This document shows, piece by piece, positions 54,618 to 63,681 of a stretch of 64,000 bases of DNA. A program made the translations under genes and the position numbers. The DNA is taken from positions 3,346,606-3,410,605 of the forward strand of contig NZ_KI911782.1 of assembly GCF_000515395.1 (NCBI RefSeq), read 5' to 3'. This DNA comes from Jiangella gansuensis DSM 44835 (GTDB lineage Bacteria > Actinomycetota > Actinomycetes > Jiangellales > Jiangellaceae). The notes below the pieces were generated by a model. That model worked only from the letters and a program-made list of their open reading frames with translations. It searched no databases and had not been told where the DNA came from. Every line of letters starts with the position of its first letter. The first letter of the stretch is position 1.

Positions 54618-54695
54618 CCCGTTGATCTTGGAGAAACCGCGGAATCTATCGGACATTTCGGTCCACGTTTCCGCAGTTACTCCAAGATCAACGGG
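54618..54695. repeat. Dispersed palindrome with conserved middle (family C, copy 2)
   Basis: CCCGTTGATCTTGGA (54618-54632) pairs exactly with 54681-54695. The middle AACCGCGGAATCTATCGGAC and following bases match the copy at 41516-41589 almost throughout, including the asymmetric part. It lies between valS and folC. Confidence 0.88.
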
Positions 54696-54777
54696 AGCGG
54701 GAGGGGCGGAGCGCGCCGGAGACGAGTGCGTGGGGGAGAATGGCGGGCCTGAGGTACCCGGAGGAGTCAGGTGAGTC

Positions 54778-56112
54778 GTGAACGGTGACGTGCTGCGCGA
54801 GATCGAGGACGAGCTCGTCGCCCGGCGGCCGGAGGCGAACGTCGAGCCATCGCTGGAGCGCATCCGCGACCTGGTGGACCTCCTGGGCAACCCGCAGCGG
54901 ACGTACCCCGTCGTCCACATCGGCGGCACGAACGGCAAGACGTCCACCGCCCGCATGGTCGACACCCTCCTGCGCGAGCTGAACCTGCGCACCGGGCGTT
55001 ACACCAGCCCGCACCTGCGCTCGGTCACCGAGCGGATCGTCGTCGACGGCGAGCCGATCACCGCCGAGCGGTTCGCCGCCGTCTACCACGAGATCGAGCC
55101 GTATCTCGACCTCGTCGACGCCCGGCACGAGGTCCGGCTGGGATACTTCGAGGTGCTGACGGCGCTGGCCTACGCGGCGTTCGCCGACACCCCGGTGGAG
55201 GCGGGTGTCGTCGAGGTGGGCATGGGCGGCGCCTGGGACGCCACGAATGTCGCCGACGGACGGGTCTCGGTGGTCACCCCCGTCTCGGTCGACCACGTCG
55301 AGTACCTGGGCGACACCGTCGAGCTGATCGCGCAGGAGAAGGCCGGCATCATCAAGCCCGGCGGCTACGCCATCCTCGGGCCGCAGCAGCCGGTCGCCGC
55401 GGAAGTGTTGTTGTCGCGGGTGGCGGAGGTCGGCGCGTCGGTGGCGCGGCAGGGCGTGGAGTTCGGCGTGCGCAGCCGCGAGATGGCCGTCGGCGGGCAG
55501 CTCATCGGCCTGCAGGGGCTGACCGGCCCGTACGACGAAATCTTCCTGCCACTGCACGGCGAGTACCAGGCGCACAACGCGGCCGCGGCGCTGGCCGCGG
55601 TGGAGGCGTTCGTCGGCGGCGGCCGCGAGGCGCTCGACGCCGACCTGGTCCGGGCGGCGTTCGCGCGGGTCACGTCGCCGGGACGGCTCGAGGTGCTGCG
55701 CCGTGGCCCGGTGGTCATCGCCGACGCCGCGCACAACCCGGCCGGGGCGCAAGCGCTGGCGGAGGCACTGTCCGAGGAGTTCGCGACGACGGCGCTGGTC
55801 GCGGTCGTCGGGGTGCTGAGCGACAAGGACGCCGAGGGTATCTTGGCGGCGCTGGAGCCGGTGGTCGACGCGGTGGTGGTGACGGAGAACTCCTCGCCGC
55901 GCCGGCTACCCGTCGAGGACCTCGCGAACGTCGCCATCGACGTGTTCGGGCAGGACCGCGTGTACCAGGCGGTGCCGCTGCCCGAGGCGATCGACACCGG
56001 CCTGCGGCTGGCGGAGCGGGAGGGGTCGCTCGGCGGCTACGGCGTCGTCGTCACCGGCTCGGTGGTCACCGCGGGGGACGCCGGGGTCGCGTTCGCCAGG
56101 AGTGAGCCGTGA
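54778..56112 (+). CDS. folC: Folylpolyglutamate synthase / dihydrofolate synthase
   Basis: This is a 444-residue Mur-ligase-family enzyme adding glutamate to folates. The ATP-binding loop is VHIGGTNGKTSTARMVDTLL, followed by GRYTSPHLRSVTERI, VEVGMGGAWDATNV and VDHVEYLGDTVELIAQEKAGIIKPG. The C-terminal domain has RLEVLRRGPVVIADAAHNPAGAQAL. GTG 54778 follows a GGAGGAG with a longish spacer. It overlaps the DUF4233 gene by 4 bp, the arrangement usual in actinobacteria. Confidence 0.95.
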   Translation: MNGDVLREIEDELVARRPEANVEPSLERIRDLVDLLGNPQRTYPVVHIGGTNGKTSTARMVDTLLRELNLRTGRYTSPHLRSVTERIVVDGEPITAERFAAVYHEIEPYLDLVDARHEVRLGYFEVLTALAYAAFADTPVEAGVVEVGMGGAWDATNVADGRVSVVTPVSVDHVEYLGDTVELIAQEKAGIIKPGGYAILGPQQPVAAEVLLSRVAEVGASVARQGVEFGVRSREMAVGGQLIGLQGLTGPYDEIFLPLHGEYQAHNAAAALAAVEAFVGGGREALDADLVRAAFARVTSPGRLEVLRRGPVVIADAAHNPAGAQALAEALSEEFATTALVAVVGVLSDKDAEGILAALEPVVDAVVVTENSSPRRLPVEDLANVAIDVFGQDRVYQAVPLPEAIDTGLRLAEREGSLGGYGVVVTGSVVTAGDAGVAFARSEP

Positions 56113-56462
56113 ACCGCATCGCCGCGACCATCCTGTCCGTCGAGGCGTTCGTCGTCATCCTCGCGGTCCCGGTGGCCATCAACATCTCCGACGTGAGCAC
56201 CGGCACGGCCTGGCTGGCCGGCATCGGGGTCGCGCTGCTGTGCATCGCGGGCGCCGGGATGGTGCGCCGCGGCCGGCCCGGCTACGTCGTCGGGTCGGCG
56301 GCCCAGGTGGCGGCGCTGGCCACCGGCATCGTCGTGCCCGCGATGCTCGTTCTCGGCGGCATCTTCGCGCTGATGTGGTTCGTGCTGCTGCGCATCGGCC
56401 CGGAGGTCGAGCGGGCCAAGGCCGAGCGTGAGGCCGCCGCGGGCGACTCCGGCGACGCCTGA
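56109..56462 (+). CDS. DUF4233 membrane protein
   Basis: This is a 117-residue small membrane protein with about four hydrophobic segments (ILSVEAFVVILAVPVAINI, WLAGIGVALLCIAGAGM, YVVGSAAQVAALATGIVVPAM, LVLGGIFALMWFVLL) and a charged cytoplasmic tail. The family is typically found between folC and ndk in actinobacteria and has no known function. ATG 56109 overlaps the folC stop. A family B hairpin repeat separates it from convergent ndk. Confidence 0.88.
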   Translation: MNRIAATILSVEAFVVILAVPVAINISDVSTGTAWLAGIGVALLCIAGAGMVRRGRPGYVVGSAAQVAALATGIVVPAMLVLGGIFALMWFVLLRIGPEVERAKAEREAAAGDSGDA

Positions 56463-56500
56463 GGCCGCCGCCTGCGCAGCCCGCCGCCACACCAGGCGTT

Positions 56501-56575
56501 CTCCCGCTTCACCGGGTGAGCATTCGTGGTGAAGCGGGAGCACCCATGGTGGACGTGATCATTTGGGGTCGGGGG
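56501..56575 (+). repeat. Dispersed hairpin-plus-tail repeat (family B, copy 3)
   Basis: CTCCCGCTTCACC (56501-56513) pairs exactly with GGTGAAGCGGGAG (56528-56540). The constant tail (56541-56575) reads CACCCATGGTGGACGTGATC and continues ATTTGGGGTCGGG, close to copies at 32238-32308 and 18726-18796. It lies between convergent DUF4233 and ndk genes. Confidence 0.8.
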
Positions 56576-56601
56576 CAGGTGACCCGGCGGGCCTGAAGGG
56601 G

Positions 56602-57009
56602 TCAGAGGCCGGGGAACCAGAGGTCGAGCTCGCGCTTGGCGGCTTCGGGGGAGTCCGAGGCGTGCACGAGGTTCTCCGAGTTCGACAGCGACAGGTCGCC
56701 GCGGATGGTGCCCGGTGCGGCCTTGCGCCCGTCGGTGGCGCCGTTCATGGCCCGGACGACGTCGATGGCCTGGTCGCCCTGGAGCACCAGAGCCACCAGC
56801 GGGCCCCCGGTGACGAACTCGCGCAGTGCCGGGTAGAACGGCTTCTCGACGTGCTCGGCGTAGTGAGCGTCGGACAGGGTGGGGTCGATGGTGCGCTGGT
56901 CCATCGCCACGATGGTCAGGCCTTTGCGTTCGTAGCGGGCCAGAATCTGCCCGATCAGGCCGCGGCGAACGGCGTCGGGCTTGATCAGGACGAGCGTGCG
57001 CTCGGACAC
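56602..57009 (-). CDS. ndk: Nucleoside diphosphate kinase
   Basis: This is a 135-residue enzyme transferring phosphate between nucleoside di- and triphosphates through a phosphohistidine. Features are ERTLVLIKPDAVRRGLIGQIL, MNGATDGRKAAPGTIRGD and the catalytic His116 in SENLVHASDSPE. GTG 57009 follows AGGAGA. It is on the minus strand and converges with folC-DUF4233. Confidence 0.96.
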   Translation of the reverse strand: MSERTLVLIKPDAVRRGLIGQILARYERKGLTIVAMDQRTIDPTLSDAHYAEHVEKPFYPALREFVTGGPLVALVLQGDQAIDVVRAMNGATDGRKAAPGTIRGDLSLSNSENLVHASDSPEAAKRELDLWFPGL

Positions 57010-57496
57010 GGGGTCTCCTGTGTGTTCGAGTGGTCAGACAGTGAATGCTGACAGTATCCGCCGTGGCCGGGCAGGTCACCTTCGGTGGGTCTGTCGCAAG
57101 GCTGGCGGTGGGGCCGCGTGACAGCGTGTCACCGTGGCTGACGGATGAAAGCGACGTGAAAGCGGCGTGCCGTACAGTCCAGGAGAGAGTCCGGCCAGTC
57201 CGTACTCCGGACCGCCGGTCCGGAGTGTGGTCGCACGATGGCCGGCACCTGTGGTTCGGTCAACAGTGAGGTGGAGGACAGAGCGAGGCATGACCTCGGT
57301 CGTGAATCCAAGGTAAGGTTCCCCCGAACGTCCAGGGGGCAGCGGGGTTGGCTCGACACCCGACGCGTCCGGCGGGTCCGCGCCGGGTGCGGTGTTCGCG
57401 TGCCCCCCAGCTGTGCCCGGTCGCCCCGAGCCACTCGGGCCGGCCACGCGACGTCGCCGGGGAACGTGACGAGGCGGGAGCGGTAGAGGCAAGCTC
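57010..57496. other. 487-bp spacer between ndk and the Tad locus
   Basis: This holds the divergent promoters of ndk (minus) and the pilus operon (plus). A GATACT hexamer on the minus strand near 57053-57058 could be the ndk -10. On the plus side an AAGGTAAGGTTC stretch near 57310 is the only AT-richer spot. I see no credible gene, RNA or strong hairpin; the long minus-strand frame here is codon-position shadow. Confidence 0.5.
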
Positions 57497-58228
57497 ATGG
57501 CGGGGACAACGCAGACCACAGACGCGGCGGGCGAGCGGCAGCGCGCCCGCGAGCAGCGCGGCATCCGCAGCAGCCAGCGCGCCAAGGCCGACACCGGCCG
57601 GCTGCCGTCGCCGCCCCGGCAGCGCCGCCCGGCGCTGGCCGCGCTGGCGGTGCTGCTCATCGCCGGTGGCGCCGCGGTCGCGGCCCTGCTGGCCATGCGC
57701 GTCGACGAGCGGACCCCGGTGTTGATGCTGCGCGGCGACGTCGCGGCCGGCCAGCAGATCACCGAACAGCACCTGGAGACCACCCAGGTCGCGTCCGAGC
57801 TGGACACCCTCATTCCCGAGTCGCAGCTGGACCAGGTGGTCGGCCAGTACGCGCGGGTCTCGCTGCGCTCAGGGCAGCTCATCGACACCACCATGCTGGG
57901 GCCCTCCGGGCTGCTGACCGACGGCACCGCCGCCGTCGGCGCGTCCCTGGCGCCTGGGTTCCTGCCGGCCGGCGGGCTGCAAGAGGGCGACGTCGTCGAC
58001 CTCGTCTCCATCGCCACCGGCTCCGGCGAGGTCATCGTCGAAGACGCCCGGGTGAGCTCCGCGGTGAGTTCCGACGGTTCGTCGGCCACCAGCGGCGCCA
58101 CCGGTGTGGTCGCCACGCTCATCGTCGACCGGGAGGACGAGGCGGAGGTCGCCGCCGTCGCGGCGCAGAACCAGCTGGTCGTCACGCTGGTCGAGCGCGG
58201 TGCGCCGGTCGGCGCGGAGGAGGAGTGA
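57497..58228 (+). CDS. SAF-domain pilus assembly protein (CpaB/RcpC-like)
   Basis: This is a 243-residue protein with a basic cytoplasmic N-terminus, one membrane segment (RPALAALAVLLIAGGAAVAALLAM) and an extracytoplasmic SAF domain (PVLMLRGDVAAGQQITEQHLETTQV, RVSLRSGQLIDTTML). CpaB-type proteins help assemble Tad/Flp pili across the cell wall. ATG 57497 follows AGAGG. It opens the Tad locus, with the TadZ-like ATPase gene 4 bp downstream. Confidence 0.8.
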   Translation: MAGTTQTTDAAGERQRAREQRGIRSSQRAKADTGRLPSPPRQRRPALAALAVLLIAGGAAVAALLAMRVDERTPVLMLRGDVAAGQQITEQHLETTQVASELDTLIPESQLDQVVGQYARVSLRSGQLIDTTMLGPSGLLTDGTAAVGASLAPGFLPAGGLQEGDVVDLVSIATGSGEVIVEDARVSSAVSSDGSSATSGATGVVATLIVDREDEAEVAAVAAQNQLVVTLVERGAPVGAEEE

Positions 58229-58232
58229 CCCG

Positions 58233-59012
58233 GTGCTGATCGCGTTCGCGTCCGCCAAGGGCTCTCCGGGCGTGACGACGACGGTGAACGCCCTCGGCGC
58301 CATCTGGCCGGCGGACGTCATCGTCGCCGATTTCGACCCTGCCGGCGGCGATCTCGCGCTGCGGCACCGCAACGTCGAGGGTGAGCCGCTGGACCCCGAG
58401 CGCGGCCTGTTGTCGCTGGCCGCCGCGGCCCGCCGGGGCGTCACCGAGGCCGCCATGGCCGAGCACCTGCAGACCGCGGACGGCGGCCTGGACCTCCTGG
58501 CCGGGGTGGTCCGCCCGGAGCAGCTCACCGGCATCGGCTCGGTGTGGCCGTCGTTGAGCACCATGCTGCACGGGCTGTCCGCCGATGTCCTGGTCGACTG
58601 CGGCCGCATCGTGCCGGGCACCCCGCTGCTGCCCATCCTGACCGGCGCCGACGCCGTGGTGTTCGCCGTCCGGCCGGGGGTGGAGTACTACGCGCACCTG
58701 CGTGAGCGGCTGCGGTGGCTGGCCGAGCCGCTGCAGATCGGCAAGGCCGGCAGCACCCCGGTCGGCATCGTGCTCATCACCGACAGCTCCGACAGCTCCT
58801 CGGCCCGCGACCTCGACCGGCTGCTCCAGCACGACGGCCAGCAGGTCACCGTGCTGGGCCGCATCGCCGACGACCCCAAGGCGGCCGGTGCCCTGGCCGG
58901 GCGCTGGAACCGCCGCATCGACCGTTCACTGTTGATCCGGTCGGCACGCGAGATGAGCGAATCGGTCCGCGGACTGGCCATGGCCAGGGCGCGGATCTCG
59001 GCAGGGAGCTGA
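58233..59012 (+). CDS. TadZ/CpaE-like MinD-family ATPase
   Basis: This is a 259-residue P-loop protein that probably positions the Tad machine at a pole or site in the cell. The Walker-like motif is FASAKGSPGVTTTVNAL, the DFDPAGGDLALRHRN region is typical of MinD/ParA proteins, and the late part has VGIVLITDSSDSSSARDLDRLLQ. No receiver domain is present, unlike CpaE proper. GTG 58233 has GGAGGAG upstream, in the end of the previous gene. cpaF follows after 6 bp. Confidence 0.8.
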   Translation: MLIAFASAKGSPGVTTTVNALGAIWPADVIVADFDPAGGDLALRHRNVEGEPLDPERGLLSLAAAARRGVTEAAMAEHLQTADGGLDLLAGVVRPEQLTGIGSVWPSLSTMLHGLSADVLVDCGRIVPGTPLLPILTGADAVVFAVRPGVEYYAHLRERLRWLAEPLQIGKAGSTPVGIVLITDSSDSSSARDLDRLLQHDGQQVTVLGRIADDPKAAGALAGRWNRRIDRSLLIRSAREMSESVRGLAMARARISAGS

Positions 59013-59018
59013 CGCACC

Positions 59019-60323
59019 ATGGATCAGAACCTCGTCCGTACCCTGCGCGAAGAGGTCGCCGACACTCTCGCGCGGCAGCGGCGCGACGACGCCGCCAACG
59101 GCATCCCGCCCATGTCGGCGGAGGACGAGCGGCAGTTCGCCCGGGCCGTCATCGGCCGCGTCCTCGACGCGCACGCCCGCACCGAGATCGCGGCCGGGCG
59201 CACGCCGCCGTCGGCGGAGGAAGAGGAGGAGATCTCCTCCGGCATCCACGCCGCGCTGTTCGGTGTCGGCCGGCTGCAGCCGCTGCTGGACGACCTCGAC
59301 GTCGAGAACATCGACATCAACGGCTGCGACCAGGTGTTCATCCAATACGCCGACGGCCGCGAGGTGGTCGGTGCGCCGGTCGCCGAGAGCGACGACGAGC
59401 TCGTCGAGCTGGTCCAGATCCTCGGCGCCTACTCCGGCCTCACCAGCCGGCCGTTCGACTCCGCCAACCCGCAGCTGGACCTGCGGCTGCCCGACGGCAG
59501 CCGGCTCTCGGCGGTCATGGGGGTGTGCGCCCGGCCGTCCATCTCCATCCGCCGTGCCCGGTTGTCCCGGGTGCACCTGGACGACCTGGTGACCTACGGC
59601 TCGGTCACCGAGGAGCTCGCGGCGTTCCTGTCCGCTGCCGTCGCTGCCCGCAAGAACATCATGATCGCCGGGGCCACCAACGCCGGCAAGACCACGATGC
59701 TGCGTGCGCTGGCCAACGAGATCCCGCCGGCCGAGCGGCTCATCACCGTCGAGCGGGCGCTGGAGCTCGGCCTCGGCGAGTTCGCCGACCTGCACCCGAA
59801 CGTCGTCGCGTTCGAGGAGCGGCTGCCCAACTCCGAGGGGCAGGGCGCCATCACCATGGCCGAGCTGGTCCGCCGCAGCCTGCGTATGAACCCCAGCCGG
59901 GTCATCGTCGGCGAGGTGCTGGGCGACGAGATCGTCACCATGCTCAACGCGATGAGCCAGGGCAACGACGGCTCGCTGTCCACCATTCACGCCAACAGCT
60001 CCATCGAGGTGTTCAACCGCATCTCGACCTACGCCATCCAGTCGGTCGAGCGGCTGCCGGTCGACGCCACCATGATGCTCATCGCGGGCGCCATCGACTT
60101 CGTCGTCTTCGTCGAGAAGCGCAACGAGTTCTCCGAGGGCGGCCGGCTGCGCCGGTTCGTGTCCAGCATCCGCGAGATCAACGGTGTCGACGGCCGGGTC
60201 CTGTCCAGCGAGATCTTCGCCGCCGGCCCGGACGGCGTCGCGGTCCCGGCCGCACCGATCGCCTGCATCGACGACCTCATCGCGGTCGGCTACGACGCGC
60301 ACGCGAGCCAGGTGATCGCGTGA
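59019..60323 (+). CDS. Tad secretion ATPase CpaF/TadA
   Basis: This is a 434-residue hexameric type II/IV secretion ATPase that powers pilus assembly. After a helical N-terminal domain comes IDINGCDQVFIQYADGREV. Walker A is GATNAGKTT (Lys224), the Asp box is ITVERALELGL, and Walker B is RVIVGEVLGDEIVTMLNAM, with the histidine region STIHANSS. It overlaps tadB by 4 bp. The acidic EEEEEI patch at about residue 70 is common in actinobacterial relatives. Confidence 0.93.
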   Translation: MDQNLVRTLREEVADTLARQRRDDAANGIPPMSAEDERQFARAVIGRVLDAHARTEIAAGRTPPSAEEEEEISSGIHAALFGVGRLQPLLDDLDVENIDINGCDQVFIQYADGREVVGAPVAESDDELVELVQILGAYSGLTSRPFDSANPQLDLRLPDGSRLSAVMGVCARPSISIRRARLSRVHLDDLVTYGSVTEELAAFLSAAVAARKNIMIAGATNAGKTTMLRALANEIPPAERLITVERALELGLGEFADLHPNVVAFEERLPNSEGQGAITMAELVRRSLRMNPSRVIVGEVLGDEIVTMLNAMSQGNDGSLSTIHANSSIEVFNRISTYAIQSVERLPVDATMMLIAGAIDFVVFVEKRNEFSEGGRLRRFVSSIREINGVDGRVLSSEIFAAGPDGVAVPAAPIACIDDLIAVGYDAHASQVIA

Positions 60324-61186
60324 GCCTCACCATCCTGCTGATCACGTTGATCGGCGCCGCCATCGGGGCGGCGGTGCTCCTGCTGATCATCGCGATCCGG
60401 GGGAGTGAGCCGAAGCCGCCCAGGCCGAACGCCTCTCGTCGTTCCCTGGTGGAGAAGCTCGGCCGGCAGACGGTGTTCGGCATCGGCGCCGGAATCGCCA
60501 CCCTGGCCCTGACCCGGTGGCCGGTCGCGGCCGTCGGCGGCGGGCTGCTGGTGGCGTTCTGGCCGGCGCTGTTCGGCGGAGCCCGCGAGGAGCGTACGGC
60601 CATCGCCCGGCTGGAGGGCCTGGCGGCCTGGACGGAGTCGTTGCGCGACACCATCGCCGGTGCGGTCGGCCTCGAGCAGGCCATCCCGGCCACCGTGTAC
60701 GCCGCGTCGCCGGCCATCCAGCCGCAGCTTCGGCTGCTGGCCGACCGGCTGCGCATCCGGATGCCGATGCCCGAGGCGCTGCAGCGTTTCGCCGACGACC
60801 TCGACGACGCCAGCGCCGACCTCGTGGTGTCGGCGCTCATCCTCAACGCGCGGCTGCGCGGGCCGGGCCTGCGTCAGGTACTCGGTTCGCTGGCCGACTC
60901 CGCCCGCGCCGAACTCGACATGCGGCAGCGGGTCATGGCCGGGCGGGCGAGCACCCGCCGCTCGGTGCAGATCGTCGTCGGCGTCAGCCTGTTCTTCATG
61001 ATCGGCTTGTCGCTGCTCAACCGCGACTTCGTCGCGCCGTACTCCACCCCGGTCGGCCAGATCGTGCTCGGCGTCGTCATCGCGATCTTCGCCGCCGGCT
61101 TCCTCTGGATGCGCCGGCTGGCGAAGTTCGAGATGCCGGCCCGGTTCCTCGTCACCGCCTCCGAGCCCGGCGAGGTGCGGTCATGA
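60320..61186 (+). CDS. Tad pilus membrane platform protein TadB-like
   Basis: This is a 288-residue GspF-fold inner-membrane protein. N-terminal hydrophobic segments (ILLITLIGAAIGAAVLLLIIAI and two more) precede the cytoplasmic T2SSF domain (AWTESLRDTIAGAVGLEQAIPATV, DLVVSALILNARLRGPGLRQVLGSLADSAR). Two C-terminal membrane helices close it. GTG 60320 overlaps the cpaF stop. With the next gene it forms the platform on which the ATPase acts. Confidence 0.9.
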   Translation: MSLTILLITLIGAAIGAAVLLLIIAIRGSEPKPPRPNASRRSLVEKLGRQTVFGIGAGIATLALTRWPVAAVGGGLLVAFWPALFGGAREERTAIARLEGLAAWTESLRDTIAGAVGLEQAIPATVYAASPAIQPQLRLLADRLRIRMPMPEALQRFADDLDDASADLVVSALILNARLRGPGLRQVLGSLADSARAELDMRQRVMAGRASTRRSVQIVVGVSLFFMIGLSLLNRDFVAPYSTPVGQIVLGVVIAIFAAGFLWMRRLAKFEMPARFLVTASEPGEVRS

Positions 61187-62109
61187 CGATGATCCTGCTG
61201 GCCGGTGCGGTGGTCGGCGTCGGCGTCCTGCTGCTGGGTGTCATGCTCTCCACGCAGCGGGTCAACCCGGCGGCGGCCCTGGCGCGGCTCGACGCGGAGC
61301 GTTCGCGCGCGCGCCGCGAGCAACTGGTGAACAGCTCGGCGGGCGTCTCGACGCTGGCCGGTGAGTCGGCGTCGATGCGCAGGCTCGGCGGCCAGCTGCG
61401 CGGCTCGCTGGAAGGCATCGGGCTCGACCTCGGCTCTATCCGCCGCGACCTGTCGCTGCTGGGCCGCACCCTGGAAGGGCACCTGGCCACCACCGTGCTC
61501 TGCGCGCTGGGCGGGTTCCTGATGCCGGTCGTCCTCGCGGCCATCCTGTCGTTCGCCGACGTGGGTTTCAGCCTGCCGGCCTCGGCGGTGCTAGGGCTCT
61601 TCCTGGCGCTGATCTTCGGGCTGATCCCGACCCTGACCGCGCGCTCCAGCGCCGCCGACCGGCGCCGCGACTTCCGGCACGTCGTCGGTTCGTTCCTCGA
61701 CCTGGTGGCCATGAACCTCTCCGGTGGCCGGGGCGTGCCGGAGGCGCTGCAGGCGGCGTCGTCGCTCAGTGACGGCTGGGCGATGGTCCGCATCCGCGAC
61801 ACCCTGCTCACCGCGCGGCTGCACGGCGTCACACCGTGGGCGGCGCTGGGCGAGCTGGGCGACGAGGTGGGCGTCGACGAGCTGCGTGACCTGGCGGCGG
61901 CGCTGGCGCTGGTGGCCGAGGACGGCGCCAAGGTGCGTGAGTCGCTGTCGGCCCGCGCCGGCTCGTTGCGCCGTCGTGAACTGGCCGAGGTCGAGGGCAA
62001 GGCCGGGCAGCGCTCGCAGTCCATGCTCGTCGCGCAGCTGGTGCTGTGTGTCGGCTTCCTGCTGTTCCTCGTCTATCCCGCCCTGATTGGAGTGCTCGAC
62101 CAGAGCTGA
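61183..62109 (+). CDS. Tad pilus membrane platform protein TadC-like
   Basis: This is a 308-residue second GspF-fold protein. It starts with an N-terminal helix (MILLAGAVVGVGVLLLGVML), then two helices near residues 100-150 (TTVLCALGGFLMPVVLAAIL). The T2SSF domain is DFRHVVGSFLDLVAMNLSGGRGVPEALQAAS, with ELRDLAAALALVAEDGAKVRESL, and the C-terminal helix is QLVLCVGFLLFLVYPALIG. ATG 61183 overlaps the upstream stop. Confidence 0.9.
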   Translation: MTMILLAGAVVGVGVLLLGVMLSTQRVNPAAALARLDAERSRARREQLVNSSAGVSTLAGESASMRRLGGQLRGSLEGIGLDLGSIRRDLSLLGRTLEGHLATTVLCALGGFLMPVVLAAILSFADVGFSLPASAVLGLFLALIFGLIPTLTARSSAADRRRDFRHVVGSFLDLVAMNLSGGRGVPEALQAASSLSDGWAMVRIRDTLLTARLHGVTPWAALGELGDEVGVDELRDLAAALALVAEDGAKVRESLSARAGSLRRRELAEVEGKAGQRSQSMLVAQLVLCVGFLLFLVYPALIGVLDQS

Positions 62110-62157
62110 GACCGACCCGATCCGACCGACCGAAACACATCACCAGGAGACCCCAGC

Positions 62158-62391
62158 ATGAAGCCCCAACTCTCGCCGGCCACGCCGATCGGCTGGCTGC
62201 TGCTGAGCCTGCAGGTGCACACCGACCGGGCTCGCCGCGCACCTGAGCGTGGTGCGTCGGCCATCGAGTTCGTGATCATCACGGCGATCCTCGTCGCGCT
62301 GGCCGCCGCCGTCGGCGTCGTGATCTACAACCTCGTGACGGAAGAGGCCGACTCCATCGACATTCCGGACGCTCCCGGCGGAAACCCGTAG
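62158..62391 (+). CDS. Flp/type IVb-like pilin subunit
   Basis: This is a 77-residue prepilin. A 31-residue leader ends at ERG; cleavage after glycine gives ASAIEFVIITAILVALAAAVGV with Glu at position +5, the type IV pilin hallmark. The short acidic tail is EEADSIDIPDAPGG. AGGAG precedes ATG 62158. It is the probable major subunit of the pilus built by the surrounding genes. No prepilin peptidase gene is seen in the window. Confidence 0.85.
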   Translation: MKPQLSPATPIGWLLLSLQVHTDRARRAPERGASAIEFVIITAILVALAAAVGVVIYNLVTEEADSIDIPDAPGGNP

Positions 62392-62405
62392 GCCGAGGTC
62401 CTGAC

Positions 62406-62816
62406 GTGCTGGCACGGTTCGAACGGCTACGGTCGAGATCAGAGCGGGGAGCGAGCTCCATCGAGCTCGCCCTGTACACCCCGATCATGTTCTTGATCAT
62501 CTTCGTGATCGTGCAGTTCACGCTGACCTGGCACGGCAACCAGATCGCGGCGGCGGCGGCCCGGGAGGCCGCCCGCGAGGCGCGCATCGGCGGCGGGACC
62601 CCGGAGGCGCTGGCCGCCGCCGAGGCACGCGGACGCGAGTACGCCGAGGCCGTCGGCAACGGCCACCTCATCGTCATCGAGGTCGAGGCGGTGAACCTCG
62701 GGGACAACGTCCGGGTGACCGTCACCGGCCGGGCCACCGAGATCGTCAACAACCTCGCCCCGCAGGTCTCGCAGACCGTCGAGGGCCCGATCGAGCAGTT
62801 CGTACCGGATCTATGA
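62406..62816 (+). CDS. TadE-like pseudopilin
   Basis: This is a 136-residue protein with a prepilin-like N-terminus (SERGASSIELALYTPIMFLIIFVIVQFTLTW) carrying Glu at +5, followed by an alanine-rich helix (IAAAAAREAAREARIGGG) and a small extracellular domain. TadE proteins are minor pilins needed for Flp pilus formation. GTG 62406 starts 15 bp after the pilin gene. It overlaps the next gene by 4 bp. Confidence 0.85.
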   Translation: MLARFERLRSRSERGASSIELALYTPIMFLIIFVIVQFTLTWHGNQIAAAAAREAAREARIGGGTPEALAAAEARGREYAEAVGNGHLIVIEVEAVNLGDNVRVTVTGRATEIVNNLAPQVSQTVEGPIEQFVPDL

Positions 62817-63238
62817 GCACCTGGCAGCGGGTCGCGCGCGCGGCGAGAAGGGAGGCGGGTTCCATGGCCATCGAGGTCGTGATCCTGGCGCCCATCCTCA
62901 TCGCCGTCATGATGCTGATCGTCGGTTTGGGCCGCTACGTCGACCGCTCCGGCGACGTCGAGGCGATGGCCCGGGACGCGGTCCGCGCGGCGTCGCTGGA
63001 GCGCGATGCCGGGTCGGCCCGCAACGCCGCCCAGGCCATCGTCGACAGCACCACCCCTGGTGGCGTCACGTGCCAGCCGGTCCGTCTCGGCGGGAACTTC
63101 GCACCCGGCGAGATCATCAGCGTCGAGGTCTCCTGCGAGGTGTCGTTCAGCGGCCTCGGCTTCGCCGGCTTCCCCGGCACCGCGACGATGACCGGCGAGA
63201 GCTCGGCGCCGATCGACACGCTGCGGAGGACGACGTGA
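62813..63238 (+). CDS. TadE/TadF-like pseudopilin
   Basis: This is a 141-residue minor pilin-like protein. The N-terminal segment EAGSMAIEVVILAPILIAVMMLIVGLGRYVD has the Glu at +5 after the cleavage-type glycine. The mature part has two cysteines (VTCQPV and VSCEVSF), which may form a disulphide outside the cell. It overlaps both neighbours by 4 bp, consistent with coupled translation of three pseudopilins. Confidence 0.82.
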   Translation: MSTWQRVARAARREAGSMAIEVVILAPILIAVMMLIVGLGRYVDRSGDVEAMARDAVRAASLERDAGSARNAAQAIVDSTTPGGVTCQPVRLGGNFAPGEIISVEVSCEVSFSGLGFAGFPGTATMTGESSAPIDTLRRTT

Positions 63239-63681
63239 GCCGGCCCCGCCTCGCGCGGCGTCCCGCGGACGAACGTGGCGCCATCAGCGCCATGATCGTC
63301 ACGCTGATCGTGATGTTGTTCATGCTGGCCGGCCTCGTGGTCGACGGCGGCTTCGCCATCAACGCCCGGCAACGCATCTTCGACGACGCCGAGCAGGCAG
63401 CCCGGGTCGGCGCCAACCAGATCGACCTGGACACCCTCTACTCGACGGGCGAGGTAGTGCTGCTCACCGACCGGGCGGCCGCGGAGGCGCGGGCGTACAT
63501 GACCGCGCGCGGCTACGACGCCGGCCAGGTCGACGTCCGGGTCGGTCCGGGTCAGGTCTACGTGCATGCGGAGGACACCGTCGGGACGTCGCTACTCCAA
63601 CTGATCTTCATCGAGGACTTCGACATCGCGGGCGAGGCGACGGCACGTCCTGCGGTCGGCATCACGGGGGAGGCACCATGA
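63235..63681 (+). CDS. TadG-like pilus protein (N-terminal TadG domain)
   Basis: This is a 148-residue protein starting with ERGAISAMIVTLIVMLFMLAGLVVDGGFAINARQRIFDDAEQAAR, the putative Flp pilus-assembly TadG/TadE-type N-terminus. A short extracytoplasmic part follows. Full-length TadG has a von Willebrand domain, which is missing here, so this is a minimal version common in actinobacteria. GTG 63235 overlaps the previous stop. Confidence 0.82.
   Translation: MSRPRLARRPADERGAISAMIVTLIVMLFMLAGLVVDGGFAINARQRIFDDAEQAARVGANQIDLDTLYSTGEVVLLTDRAAAEARAYMTARGYDAGQVDVRVGPGQVYVHAEDTVGTSLLQLIFIEDFDIAGEATARPAVGITGEAP

Noticed and set aside
57076-58185. A 369-codon minus-strand frame opposite the start of the Tad locus
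   Set aside because: It is Ser/Arg/Pro/Ala-rich with no motif and overlaps the SAF-domain gene; typical high-GC shadow.
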